Shown in pieces: positions 52,964 to 61,907 of a stretch of 64,000 bases of DNA (positions are counted from its first letter, which is position 1; the number at the start of each line of letters is the position of its first letter). The position numbers and the translations under genes were made by a program. The notes under the pieces were generated by a model, which was not told where the DNA came from, did not search any database, and was given only the letters and a program-made list of their open reading frames with translations. This DNA is from CAVZZV01 sp963779845. Its GTDB lineage: Bacteria; Bacteroidota; Bacteroidia; Bacteroidales; GCA-2748055. The stretch spans positions 930,001 through 994,000 of the forward strand of contig CAVZZV010000001.1 of NCBI GenBank assembly GCA_963779845.1, read 5' to 3'.

Positions 52964-54769
52964 TTACCATCCGGGATTTTGCGGCCATCCGGGATACAGC
53001 TGGGTCTGGCTTTTATAAAATGGCAGCCAATAATGCCTTTGCTCGAATATTCTGTTAAACACCACCACTTTTTTAAAATAAGTATGGCCTTGATCGAAAA
53101 GCAGATCATATTGCACCTTATATTCGGGCAGGTGAGCGATATACCATCTGCGCATATCATTCCATCGTGCACCTTCGAAACACAGCTCCACGGAACGTTC
53201 ATTCCTGATTCTTTCCCTGAAGGCTTCCCTGCTTCCTGTAAACTGTGCATCCACATCCGGCATGTTGGATCTGCCCCTTACCAGGTTCACTGCCTGAAGA
53301 GCGGTAAGAGTGGCTCCTTCGGCTGAACCGGAAGGTCCGGAGGCTTCATTTACTGCCTCGGCATACATAAGGTATATATCAGCAAGCCGCATCAAAGGAG
53401 TGGCATAAGTAAACTGAGACCAGAGCTGGTCAATTTTATTGACTCCTTTTGGCCAGTATTTATGATTGATATAGGAGGTAATAACTCCGGGTTCATTTTT
53501 ATCGGCACCGCCTTCGTATAGTTTAAGAATAGTTGGACCACTGACACCGGCATTATCTCCGTCGACATAGATAAATTTCCTGAATCGGGGGTCCCTGTTG
53601 CTCCATGGGTCCATGGGATCATATCCCGAGGCCGGATCATCAAAGGGCAGACCATTATCCATTTCATACCGATCTACCAGGTTCTGGACGGGGGTTTCGC
53701 AAATGTCATTGCCTCCGAATCGTGCGGGAGTATAAATGCGGCCCAGCCGGGCATTCATCATCTGTGCCCCGTATGGGAACCCAATACCCTGATTATATCC
53801 AAAATTACGGTTAGGTACTTTGGCCCATATGGTTTCAGAAGTCCAGGGGGTGGTTCCGTCCATCCTGGCAAAAAGGTCCAGGTAGTTTTCGAAAGGCACC
53901 AAAGTGTAAACTCCCTTATTGGCGAGTTGAATGACCTGCCATGCTGCTTCTGCGGCCCTTTTCATGTATTCCGGGTCGAATACATATCCGCCTCCGGCAT
54001 CATTCACCATAAGCGGACTTCCTGCATAAAGCAAAGCCCGCGCCTTATAGGCAAGTGCGGCTCCTTTTGTGGCGCGACCGGTATTCAGTCCTGCACGGCT
54101 TGCTCCCACAGAAGTATTGTCCCAATTTTCCGGCAGAAGCGAGGCAGCCATATCCAAATCTTCCACAATTCTTTCCACCGTTTCCTGGAAATTCAGCCTG
54201 GACTGATCCAGCGGTTCAATAGCTGAAAAAACCTTATCGGCATAGGGAATTCCTCCCCAGCGAACAGCTATTTCCCAATGCAGGAATGCCCTGAAAAAAT
54301 AGGCCTGACCAAGGAGAAGGTTACGCTGTTCCTCGGTGCCCTGCATCATATCGATATTTTCCAGACACTGATTGGCTACTCTGATGCCCCTCCATCCATC
54401 GGGCCAGACTCCGGTAGGTGTACCGGCAGGACCGTAAACACTGGGTTCGTTTTCATTCCAGCAATTCGACTGCCAGTTATTGAAAATGACATCCCAGTAA
54501 TTTCCTTCGGCATATTTTCTGGCCGAAGCCCAGGCCTGAACAGCAATGGATTCATCCCCGTTAGCGCTGGCGGTTGTTAATGCAAAATTATTCGGATCCA
54601 CAAAAGAGGCATACATGGCATCGGCAAAACCCTGAAAACTTTCATAGGTGCCAAATACATCCTTCTCCGAAATTTCCGCATCAGGTGTTTTATCCAGATA
54701 TTCCTCACACGACCACAAACTGAGGGCGAGTATGAGACATATTCCTGTAATATTTAAATTCCTTCTCAT
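52964..54769 (-). CDS. SusD/RagB family nutrient-binding lipoprotein (first pair)
   Basis: A 601-residue SusD-like lipoprotein: signal with lipobox LALSLWSC, then CEEYLDKTPDAEISEKDVF. TPR-type helices and RagB blocks include AYFFRAFLHWEIAVRWGGIPY, AALAYKARALLYAGSPL and RNERSVELCFEGARWNDMRRWY. The C terminus ends LYPGWPQNPGW. It forms the lid of the SusC channel and binds oligosaccharides at the cell surface. It starts 11 bp after the susC-1 stop. Confidence 0.95.
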   Translation of the reverse strand: MRRNLNITGICLILALSLWSCEEYLDKTPDAEISEKDVFGTYESFQGFADAMYASFVDPNNFALTTASANGDESIAVQAWASARKYAEGNYWDVIFNNWQSNCWNENEPSVYGPAGTPTGVWPDGWRGIRVANQCLENIDMMQGTEEQRNLLLGQAYFFRAFLHWEIAVRWGGIPYADKVFSAIEPLDQSRLNFQETVERIVEDLDMAASLLPENWDNTSVGASRAGLNTGRATKGAALAYKARALLYAGSPLMVNDAGGGYVFDPEYMKRAAEAAWQVIQLANKGVYTLVPFENYLDLFARMDGTTPWTSETIWAKVPNRNFGYNQGIGFPYGAQMMNARLGRIYTPARFGGNDICETPVQNLVDRYEMDNGLPFDDPASGYDPMDPWSNRDPRFRKFIYVDGDNAGVSGPTILKLYEGGADKNEPGVITSYINHKYWPKGVNKIDQLWSQFTYATPLMRLADIYLMYAEAVNEASGPSGSAEGATLTALQAVNLVRGRSNMPDVDAQFTGSREAFRERIRNERSVELCFEGARWNDMRRWYIAHLPEYKVQYDLLFDQGHTYFKKVVVFNRIFEQRHYWLPFYKSQTQLYPGWPQNPGW

Positions 54770-54780
54770 TGCATTATATA

Positions 54781-57700
54781 TTAAAATGATATATTGAGAC
54801 CAAGACTATATCTTCTCAGAATCGGATACTGCAGGTTGTCGGATGCAGGCCTGTCCCTGTCCTCCAGAGTTTTATTCCATATAAGGATATTTCCGGTATT
54901 CAAAAACAGGCGAAGGTTGTTGATGCCTGCCTTATCGAGTTTTGATCCGGAGAAAGTATAGGAAATCTCGGCACTCTGCAGCTTGAAGAATGAATAGTCC
55001 CAGACATAATATTGTGCCTTGGGTGAATAGTAATTGTACCGTACATGGGGATATAAATTATCTCCGCTGGTGCGTCCCAGTTCCGGAGCCCAGGATTCAT
55101 TATTCTGGAAATCATAGGCGATGCTGTAATTGTAACGGAATTCATTATAATTGGCGTCTCTTCCGCTGACATTAAATACACCGTAAAACTGAGTCATTAC
55201 CCCGAAACCATGATAATTATATCCAAGTGTTAATCCATAGGAATATTCCGGAATAACCGAAAATGCCCAGGGTACCACATCATCCTCATTGGCAACCCCG
55301 TCGGCATTAAAATCTACTATGCGGTAATCACCCGGAAGATAATAGGTATTGTCCAGAAGAGTAACTCCGGTATACATATCATCCCATGACTGGATAACAC
55401 CCGTTGAAATCTGGCTGCGTTGCTGACCGAGGGAGAAACCGGCATTTTTCTGATAATCTGGAGTAAGTTCAGGATCATCCCTCTCAATTACTTCATTATG
55501 CATCCTGGCAACATTGAATTTGGCCCACATCCTGGATTTCGGTCTGGCTTTGGAAAAATTCAGCTCAAATTCCCATCCGCTGGATTTCAGTTCCCCGAGG
55601 TTGGCAGCAGGAAGATCAGTGCCGAATATGGCATTTTTAGTTCTGTCTGCTGCTTCGATCAGCATGTCAGTCCTGTTCTCCCAGTAGTAATCGAAGGACA
55701 TGGTTACCAGGTTTTTGAATATTCCAATCTCAGCACCTATATCCTGTTTTTTTGCCACTTCCCAGTGAATATCGGGATTGGCCACATCTCCTTCCAGGTA
55801 AATGGGGTATCCGGGTTGAGAGACCGGTGCACCGAAGAAAACAGCTTTATTGGTTTTTGTCCAGCTGCTTACATACTGCCAGCGGTTGATTCCTTCATCA
55901 TTACCCACCTTACCCCAGGAATATCTTAATTTCAGGGTATTCATCCACGGCACGGCAGTCCTGAAAAAATCCTCATTTGAAATCATCCAGCCTCCGGCCA
56001 TGGAAGGAAAGAAACCATAACGGTATTTTCTGCTGAATTTTTCTGAACCGTTATATGCTCCGTTAAATTCCAGGAAATACCTTCCTGCATAATCGTAGGT
56101 TGTTCTTCCGACCCAACCTTCACGATAGGAGGGGAAACTGGATCCGGAGGCATATTGATCCCGGTTAAACAGTAACAATCCCGATATTGAATGTTGTCCG
56201 AACTCCCGGTTGTAATTTACAGATGCTTCATAATAAATATGCCGGTACACCTGATTGTTCATATTTTCTGCGCTAAGCTGGTTGGGCTCATCCACGTAAT
56301 TATATCCGTGTGAAGAGGTGGTAGGGTAGGTGGTCTCAATGGCATCCAGAGAGTCTGCTCTGTTTTCGGCGAAGAGGATAGATGGTTTGATATATTTGGT
56401 GATCATCCCGTTATCCACCACATTGGGTCCGCTGGTATAGAAATAATTATCGAAAGAAGTTTTTACTCCTGCCGAAAGCCCCTCGGTTAAAACATCAAGT
56501 TGTTGAATTAATTCGAAATCGGTATTTGCCTGAGCCCGGTTGTTTCTGTCGACTCCGTGAAAATTTCCATTGTATACCTCATTATCAAAACGATCGAAAA
56601 GAGATGAAGTCGCATAGGTACCATCGGCATATTTTACCGGGTACATATCAGGGGGATTTCCGTAAAACCCATTCCATAAACCGCCCCGGTTGTTATATCC
56701 CGGGGTGTCTTTAATCCCGTAGATCCCTGATAGATTCACCTTAAAGCGGGTGCTGCGGGATATATCGAAATCAAAATTACTTCTGAAGTTATACCTGTCG
56801 TAGGAGAATGAGGGATCATAACCCTGTCCTATGTCACTGAAATTGAGAATGTCTCCCTGGGAAAGATATCCCAGTGAAAGGAAATATCTTACGAAATCCG
56901 TTCCTCCTCTTACATTAAGATTATAACGCTGTTCCCATGCATAATCATTGCTCATCTTTTCCCTCCAGTTCACATCCGGATAGAGTTCGGGATAATCCTG
57001 AAGTTTGTAGTGCTGAAGGACATCCCAGGGCATATAGGCTTTCCAGGAGGTTTCATCAGATGGAAGACCATGGGCAATGGCCAGGTTTTTAAGTTTATTC
57101 GCTTCATAGGAATTTAGTAATTCGGGAAGCTTTGAAATGGAACTTGCCGTCACAATGCTTTCAAATGAAAGTATGGGTTTCCCGATTTTCCCTCTTTTGG
57201 TGGTAATAAGAATGACCCCGTCGGCCCCTCTTACACCGAATACAGCAGTTGCTGAGGCATCTTTTAAAACAGAAATGCTTTGTATTTCATTAGGGTCCAC
57301 ATCCATCATGGAACGTTCCACCCCGTCGACAAGAATCAATGGTTCACCACCGTTCCAGGTGGTTTGTCCGCGTACATATATTTTAGTGGCCTTGTCATCT
57401 TTTCCCGAGGCATTATGGGTAGGTGCTCCTCCGGGGACTCCCGATTCTCTGATGGTTACCACACCAGGCATGAGGCCGTTGAGATTGTCTGTGAGGTTAC
57501 TCCCCTGGAAGTTTCTTTTGATTTCCTCACCCGTAGTCTGGGTAATGGCCCCAACCACACTTTCTTTCTTCTGGGATCCGTATCCTACAAATACCACTTC
57601 CTCAAGTGATGTGGTTTCCGGTTTTAGTTTAATATTTACATTTGCTGTTTCGTTAGTGACCGTAACTAACTGAGGTTCCATTCCCACAAACGAAAATCGC

Positions 57701-57909
57701 AACTGATCACCGGTATTTGCCCTGATAGAATATTCACCTTCAGCATCCGTGACAGTTCCGGTGGTGGTACCTTCTATAATGACTGTCACTCCGATGAGAG
57801 GCTCATTCGTATTATCCGTGACAACTCCGCGTATTTCGCGTGTCTGCGCGAAGGCCGGATAAGCGCTCAACATCATCAGCAGCATTAGTAATTTTAGTTT
57901 TCTTTTCAT
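54781..57909 (-). CDS. SusC/RagA-like TonB-dependent receptor (first pair)
   Basis: A 1042-residue outer-membrane transporter with a signal peptide (1-21, PAFAQ) and a CarboxypepD_reg-like N-terminal domain (about 25-100). The latter has IRGVVTDNTNEPLIGVTVIIEG. The TonB-box region is EEVVFVGYGSQKKESVVGAI. The plug (about 115-240) carries DNLNGLMPGVVTIRESG and SVLKDASATAVFGVRGADGVILITTKRG, and the 22-strand barrel ends with LGLNISF. It probably heads the operon susC-1, susD-1, susC-2, susD-2, DUF1735, GH127, DUF4838. A 257-bp leader precedes it and contains the CAAACGTTTG palindrome 120 bp from the start codon. Confidence 0.96.
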   Translation of the reverse strand: MKRKLKLLMLLMMLSAYPAFAQTREIRGVVTDNTNEPLIGVTVIIEGTTTGTVTDAEGEYSIRANTGDQLRFSFVGMEPQLVTVTNETANVNIKLKPETTSLEEVVFVGYGSQKKESVVGAITQTTGEEIKRNFQGSNLTDNLNGLMPGVVTIRESGVPGGAPTHNASGKDDKATKIYVRGQTTWNGGEPLILVDGVERSMMDVDPNEIQSISVLKDASATAVFGVRGADGVILITTKRGKIGKPILSFESIVTASSISKLPELLNSYEANKLKNLAIAHGLPSDETSWKAYMPWDVLQHYKLQDYPELYPDVNWREKMSNDYAWEQRYNLNVRGGTDFVRYFLSLGYLSQGDILNFSDIGQGYDPSFSYDRYNFRSNFDFDISRSTRFKVNLSGIYGIKDTPGYNNRGGLWNGFYGNPPDMYPVKYADGTYATSSLFDRFDNEVYNGNFHGVDRNNRAQANTDFELIQQLDVLTEGLSAGVKTSFDNYFYTSGPNVVDNGMITKYIKPSILFAENRADSLDAIETTYPTTSSHGYNYVDEPNQLSAENMNNQVYRHIYYEASVNYNREFGQHSISGLLLFNRDQYASGSSFPSYREGWVGRTTYDYAGRYFLEFNGAYNGSEKFSRKYRYGFFPSMAGGWMISNEDFFRTAVPWMNTLKLRYSWGKVGNDEGINRWQYVSSWTKTNKAVFFGAPVSQPGYPIYLEGDVANPDIHWEVAKKQDIGAEIGIFKNLVTMSFDYYWENRTDMLIEAADRTKNAIFGTDLPAANLGELKSSGWEFELNFSKARPKSRMWAKFNVARMHNEVIERDDPELTPDYQKNAGFSLGQQRSQISTGVIQSWDDMYTGVTLLDNTYYLPGDYRIVDFNADGVANEDDVVPWAFSVIPEYSYGLTLGYNYHGFGVMTQFYGVFNVSGRDANYNEFRYNYSIAYDFQNNESWAPELGRTSGDNLYPHVRYNYYSPKAQYYVWDYSFFKLQSAEISYTFSGSKLDKAGINNLRLFLNTGNILIWNKTLEDRDRPASDNLQYPILRRYSLGLNISF

Positions 57910-58025
57910 TTTGAATGTGTATTTAGATACTAAGCTTGATATCCCGTTCTGTTTTCATTCCTTTTATGTTTCTGCGATTCCCCTGCTTTTATACAATGTT
58001 GTAAAATTTCGGTCTCAGCAGAATG

Positions 58026-58043
58026 GAACAAACGTTTGTGCAA
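58026..58043 (-). promoter_or_regulatory. LacI-type operator candidate 3 (before susC-1)
   Basis: GAACAAACGTTTGTGCAA, with CAAACGTTTG at 58029-58038, 120 bp before the susC-1 start codon. The outer bases are nearly palindromic (GAAC...GTGC). The whole element differs from candidate 2 (43233-43250) at one base. The 257-bp leader holds no gene. Confidence 0.7.
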
Positions 58044-58166
58044 GATAATAAAATTATTATTAAAGAATCAAATAATTATCCTTTTTTTCATTTTTCCTGG
58101 CCGGAAATTCCTTTTTTAATTAAAAAATTGTTAAAAGAATATGGATGAATGATATTTTAACCTGAA

Positions 58167-59750
58167 TTATGGATTTATATCCTCTTTTTCGTCATACACA
58201 ATAAGATAATTGATGATAAGAGGATGTTTTTCATCCGGATTCAGAAGCTTCACCTCCAGAGTATGATCTCCTGTGGGAAGATCGAAATTCCAGTACAAAT
58301 CAAGCTTTCTTCGTTTAAAATCTGCCGGTAATTCGACAGTTTTTACAAGATTACCATCTGAATAAATTTCAGCCGTACCCGTGTAGTCGCCTGTTGAACC
58401 TCTTTTTCCGGGATATTCTGCTGAAATAAGAATGCCGCTTCCATGAAAGCTATAGCTGAATTTCTCCCTGCTGAGCTGTTTGTCCAAAATTTCCTTTTTC
58501 ACCGGTATAAGTCCGGGAAAGCTTTGTTCAAACTTAACAGCTTCCGGTTTCTGCACCGCAATGGTAATTTCTTCTTCACCGGTATTTCCTCCGTTCTTTT
58601 TGATTAATTCGAGGGCATGTTCAAAACTGAGACGGTAGGTCTGCCTGAGAGACAAATCCGTGAAGGGAAAATTTTGATCTTCCACTTCCTTAATATTATT
58701 GAGCCAGTGGCCGGGAATGTTCTTGTATCCAAGGGCTGTTCCCAGAATGCCTGCGGCATTGGAAGGATTGCAGTCGGAATCTGCTCCGCAACGGGTTGAA
58801 ATTTCTATGGTTTTTCCCATATCTCCCTCACCATATAAAAGTCCCATCAGTATATATGCACTGTTCATCTTCGCTTCTATGGTAAAGGGAATGGAGTATC
58901 CTTTCGGACAGGTCTCTTCATTGCTCCATTTTTCCTGAAGCATTCTCCAGGTATCTTTCCAGTTTTCATTTTCTTCAGACCAGGCAATCATATCCGAAAT
59001 CAGGGCATAAAAATCACTTTGTTCAGGTATCATTTTCAGGGCCTCCCTGACAATGACATCTATATCGTCGGTTATGAAAGCAAGACTATACATAGCCGAT
59101 ACATAAACACCTCCGTACCAGCCGTCGCCGTAATTCATGATGTGACCTATTTTATCACAGATTTCCGAAGCGGTAACCGGCATTGCAGGGGACATAAGTC
59201 CGGCAAAATCCGATTCAATCTGAAAATCTATATCATCGGCATGCGGATTGTTTTTCCAGAAACCCGATTCCGGAGGCATTATTCCGTGCAGGATGTTATA
59301 TCGGGCAGCCTGATTGGCATGCCAGAGTGGGTATTCTGCATGTGCAAATGCATTGGCAAACTTATCCACAGAGGCATCCAGTCCATATTCCTCAAATACC
59401 TCCACAAAAGTCAAGTCCATGTAAATATCATCATAGAGCCATGAACGATTGTCAAACCAATCCTTTGCATAACCCGATTCGGGCCATGGAATATTAAAGC
59501 TATCGGGAATCATGAGCCCGTTGAATTTGAACTCGGTAGGTCCGCCATAAGTTACTCCGATGGCTTGTCCTGCCCATCCTCCCATTATTTTATCCATTAA
59601 TTTCTCCTTCGACAGGCTTATCTTTTCCGGAAACTCAAAATTTCCGGATTCCGCATTCCTGTTTCCCCTGAATGCCCCGCTGTCGCTGCAGGCAGAAATA
59701 ATTAACGATATCAGGAAAAGATACAATATGAAAGCGCTGTTTTTTCTCAT
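58167..59750 (-). CDS. Exported ADP-ribosylglycohydrolase-superfamily protein
   Basis: A 527-residue lipoprotein (LISLIISAC). The central domain (about 45-385) has the ADP-ribosylglycohydrolase (ARH/DraG) fold: KIMGGWAGQAIGVTYGGP, then RSWLYDDIYMDLTFVEVFEEYG, and STRCGADSDCNPSNAAGILGTALGYKNIP, which carries the C-terminal Mg-ligand acids. A C-terminal beta-sandwich (about 415-525) may bind carbohydrate. The motifs depart from canonical enzymes (DDIYMD in place of TDDTxM), and secretion makes an ADP-ribose role unlikely. In PULs such proteins are more likely glycan-modifying. It is cotranscribed with the sulfatase upstream (9-bp gap). Confidence 0.82.
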   Translation of the reverse strand: MRKNSAFILYLFLISLIISACSDSGAFRGNRNAESGNFEFPEKISLSKEKLMDKIMGGWAGQAIGVTYGGPTEFKFNGLMIPDSFNIPWPESGYAKDWFDNRSWLYDDIYMDLTFVEVFEEYGLDASVDKFANAFAHAEYPLWHANQAARYNILHGIMPPESGFWKNNPHADDIDFQIESDFAGLMSPAMPVTASEICDKIGHIMNYGDGWYGGVYVSAMYSLAFITDDIDVIVREALKMIPEQSDFYALISDMIAWSEENENWKDTWRMLQEKWSNEETCPKGYSIPFTIEAKMNSAYILMGLLYGEGDMGKTIEISTRCGADSDCNPSNAAGILGTALGYKNIPGHWLNNIKEVEDQNFPFTDLSLRQTYRLSFEHALELIKKNGGNTGEEEITIAVQKPEAVKFEQSFPGLIPVKKEILDKQLSREKFSYSFHGSGILISAEYPGKRGSTGDYTGTAEIYSDGNLVKTVELPADFKRRKLDLYWNFDLPTGDHTLEVKLLNPDEKHPLIINYLIVYDEKEDINP

Positions 59751-59759
59751 AACTTCTTT

Positions 59760-61898
59760 TTAATAAATAATAACTTTTCGGGTAAGATTGTTGTATGTTC
59801 CCGACAGACGCACGAGATATACACCTGCCGGCCAGCAGGATTTCACAGGGATGTTTACGGATTCACTCACCCGATTTTGTCTGTAATATTCCTTTCCCTG
59901 CAGATCGAACAGACTCACGGAAACATCGTCATCGATCTCCGCCACATTCACATAAATGCTGTGGTTATAAGGAGAGGGATATATCTGAATACTTTCCTGT
60001 TTAACAGGTAAGTTGCTGCTAAGTACTTCCTCACTTCCAGTAAATTTTATATAATTCAGGTTGAAGGATCCCGTTTCAAATATTATTTTCAAAGCTCCGC
60101 TGCCTGAAGTTTCGGGAATAAAACCTTCAAATTCCAAATCAGTCCATTCACCGTCATTGACCTGAACAGATGAAGAGAACAGGAACAACAAACGATCATT
60201 CAGCATAAATTTCATCTTAACGGCCTGGCCTCTTTCTCCTGAAACCCTGCAGCTAATCCGGTATCGTCCTTCCTTCACAGAATCGAGGGTATAGTTCAGC
60301 CACTCTCCGGCTTCAATATCGGAGACCATCATTCCGCCTCCTTCATCATTACAGGGATAAATATCCACATCCTCCTGATCACGATAATAGATGGAATTTC
60401 CTGTGAATCCTGCATTTCCCGGACTTAAGTCTTTGTAAGCATTGCCTTCACCTCCGCGATCAAATTTCTCAGCCTGTATTCCCCCTGGGATCAGATTTGC
60501 TCTTACAGGAGTACTTATCTGTCCTGTCCGGAAGAGAATGGAGTCGAGAGTATATTTGTAATTATCGACATATTGACTGTAAGCCGAATTTTCAATCAGA
60601 TTTTCATGTTCCAGGGGATCAGTGCTTTCATGATAAAATTCCTCCGGAACTCCTTTTCTCTGAATGAACCGATAATCGTTTGAACGAATGGTATACTCGT
60701 CTTCCATGGTCACTGTCCATGAAACGAAATTTTCATTTTCAGCTTCATCTTTCAGTATGGGGACCAGGCTGTTTCCTTCATTATTTGTATTGGGAGGTAT
60801 ATTACACAGTTCAGTAATGGTAGGATAAAGATCTATAAGGTTCACCAATTCCGGGCTTCGTGATCCTGCTTTTGTCATGCCCGGCACTTTAATAATCAGT
60901 GGTGTCCTGCAGGCTTCCTCCCACAGGGTAAATTTTCTGTATCGCAGTTTTTCCCCGAGATGCCAGCCATGATCTCCCCACAGAATTACTATGGTGTTGT
61001 CTTTATAAGGACTATTGTTGAGGGCATCCAGGATTACACCTACACAATCATCAGCATAATTGATACTCGCAAGATAAGCCTGTACTGCCTCCTTTTGCTT
61101 GTCATACCTGATCACATTCTGATAATCGATTGTGGGAGACATACCGGGAATGTCGTCCAGGTCGTTTTCATCAACTTCCGGAAGTTTCAGGGTATCGGGT
61201 AAAAATTTGTTGAAATATTCCGAGGGTACGAACCACCGGAGGTGTGGCCTGAAAATTCCACATGCCAGGAAAAATGGTTTATCGAAATTTCTTTTTGTCA
61301 AAACATCGGCGGCCCATAATGCATTTCTGTAATCCGGGGTATCTTCCGGTTTCATGGAGGTAGGTCCCCAGTCGAACAAATCCGTTCCCGGAATACCGTT
61401 ATAACCTGTACCTGCAGGAGGGTTTCCGGAAGGTTTTCCGTAATCGCCGTTTACTGCCACCCATTCATCCCAGGTATCATTGCAGGTTTCGGGTGTGTGA
61501 TATATTTTTCCTCTCGAAAGGCTGTAATAACCATACCGGGAAAGCCACTGTGGGAGCATCCATGCATTTTCCAGCAGGGGAGATGAACGTAAATCATCGT
61601 AATTTCGGTAAATTCCTGTTGTGGAAGGACGGAAGCCCGACATAATAGCTGTCCGGGATGGATTGCATAAGGATGATGCACAATACGCCCTCTCGAAAAC
61701 CATCCCCTCCCTTGCCAGCCTGTTCATATTAGGAGTAAGACTTTGGGAATTGCCGTCCAGAAAGCCTACCCAGTCATTCAAATCATCAATACCGATGAAA
61801 AGCACATTATAGGATTCATCACTGACAGACTGTGCCTGAACGCTGGCCGTGAAAGCAGGTAAACATGCCACCAATGCTATATTTTTTAAATGTTTCAT
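59760..61898 (-). CDS. Sulfatase (iduronate-2-sulfatase-like) with CBM-like module and T9SS tail
   Basis: A 712-residue secreted sulfatase: signal peptide (1-22) and formylglycine motif ASSLCNPSRTAIMSG (Cys78-x-Pro-x-Arg82). The segment LFIGIDDLNDWVGFLDG holds the metal Asp pair, as in iduronate-2-sulfatase-type S1 enzymes. Also present are LWGDHGWHLGEKLRYRKFTLWEEACRTPLI and an LIDLYPTITELC block. Residues about 480-625 look like a CBM6-type beta-sandwich with the segment DVDIYPCNDEGGGMMV. A type IX sorting domain ends the protein, so it is surface-anchored or secreted. It sits between the GH20 gene (9 bp upstream) and the ADP-ribosylglycohydrolase-like gene (9 bp downstream). Confidence 0.92.
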   Translation of the reverse strand: MKHLKNIALVACLPAFTASVQAQSVSDESYNVLFIGIDDLNDWVGFLDGNSQSLTPNMNRLAREGMVFERAYCASSLCNPSRTAIMSGFRPSTTGIYRNYDDLRSSPLLENAWMLPQWLSRYGYYSLSRGKIYHTPETCNDTWDEWVAVNGDYGKPSGNPPAGTGYNGIPGTDLFDWGPTSMKPEDTPDYRNALWAADVLTKRNFDKPFFLACGIFRPHLRWFVPSEYFNKFLPDTLKLPEVDENDLDDIPGMSPTIDYQNVIRYDKQKEAVQAYLASINYADDCVGVILDALNNSPYKDNTIVILWGDHGWHLGEKLRYRKFTLWEEACRTPLIIKVPGMTKAGSRSPELVNLIDLYPTITELCNIPPNTNNEGNSLVPILKDEAENENFVSWTVTMEDEYTIRSNDYRFIQRKGVPEEFYHESTDPLEHENLIENSAYSQYVDNYKYTLDSILFRTGQISTPVRANLIPGGIQAEKFDRGGEGNAYKDLSPGNAGFTGNSIYYRDQEDVDIYPCNDEGGGMMVSDIEAGEWLNYTLDSVKEGRYRISCRVSGERGQAVKMKFMLNDRLLFLFSSSVQVNDGEWTDLEFEGFIPETSGSGALKIIFETGSFNLNYIKFTGSEEVLSSNLPVKQESIQIYPSPYNHSIYVNVAEIDDDVSVSLFDLQGKEYYRQNRVSESVNIPVKSCWPAGVYLVRLSGTYNNLTRKVIIY

Positions 61899-61907
61899 CC
61901 GATATTT

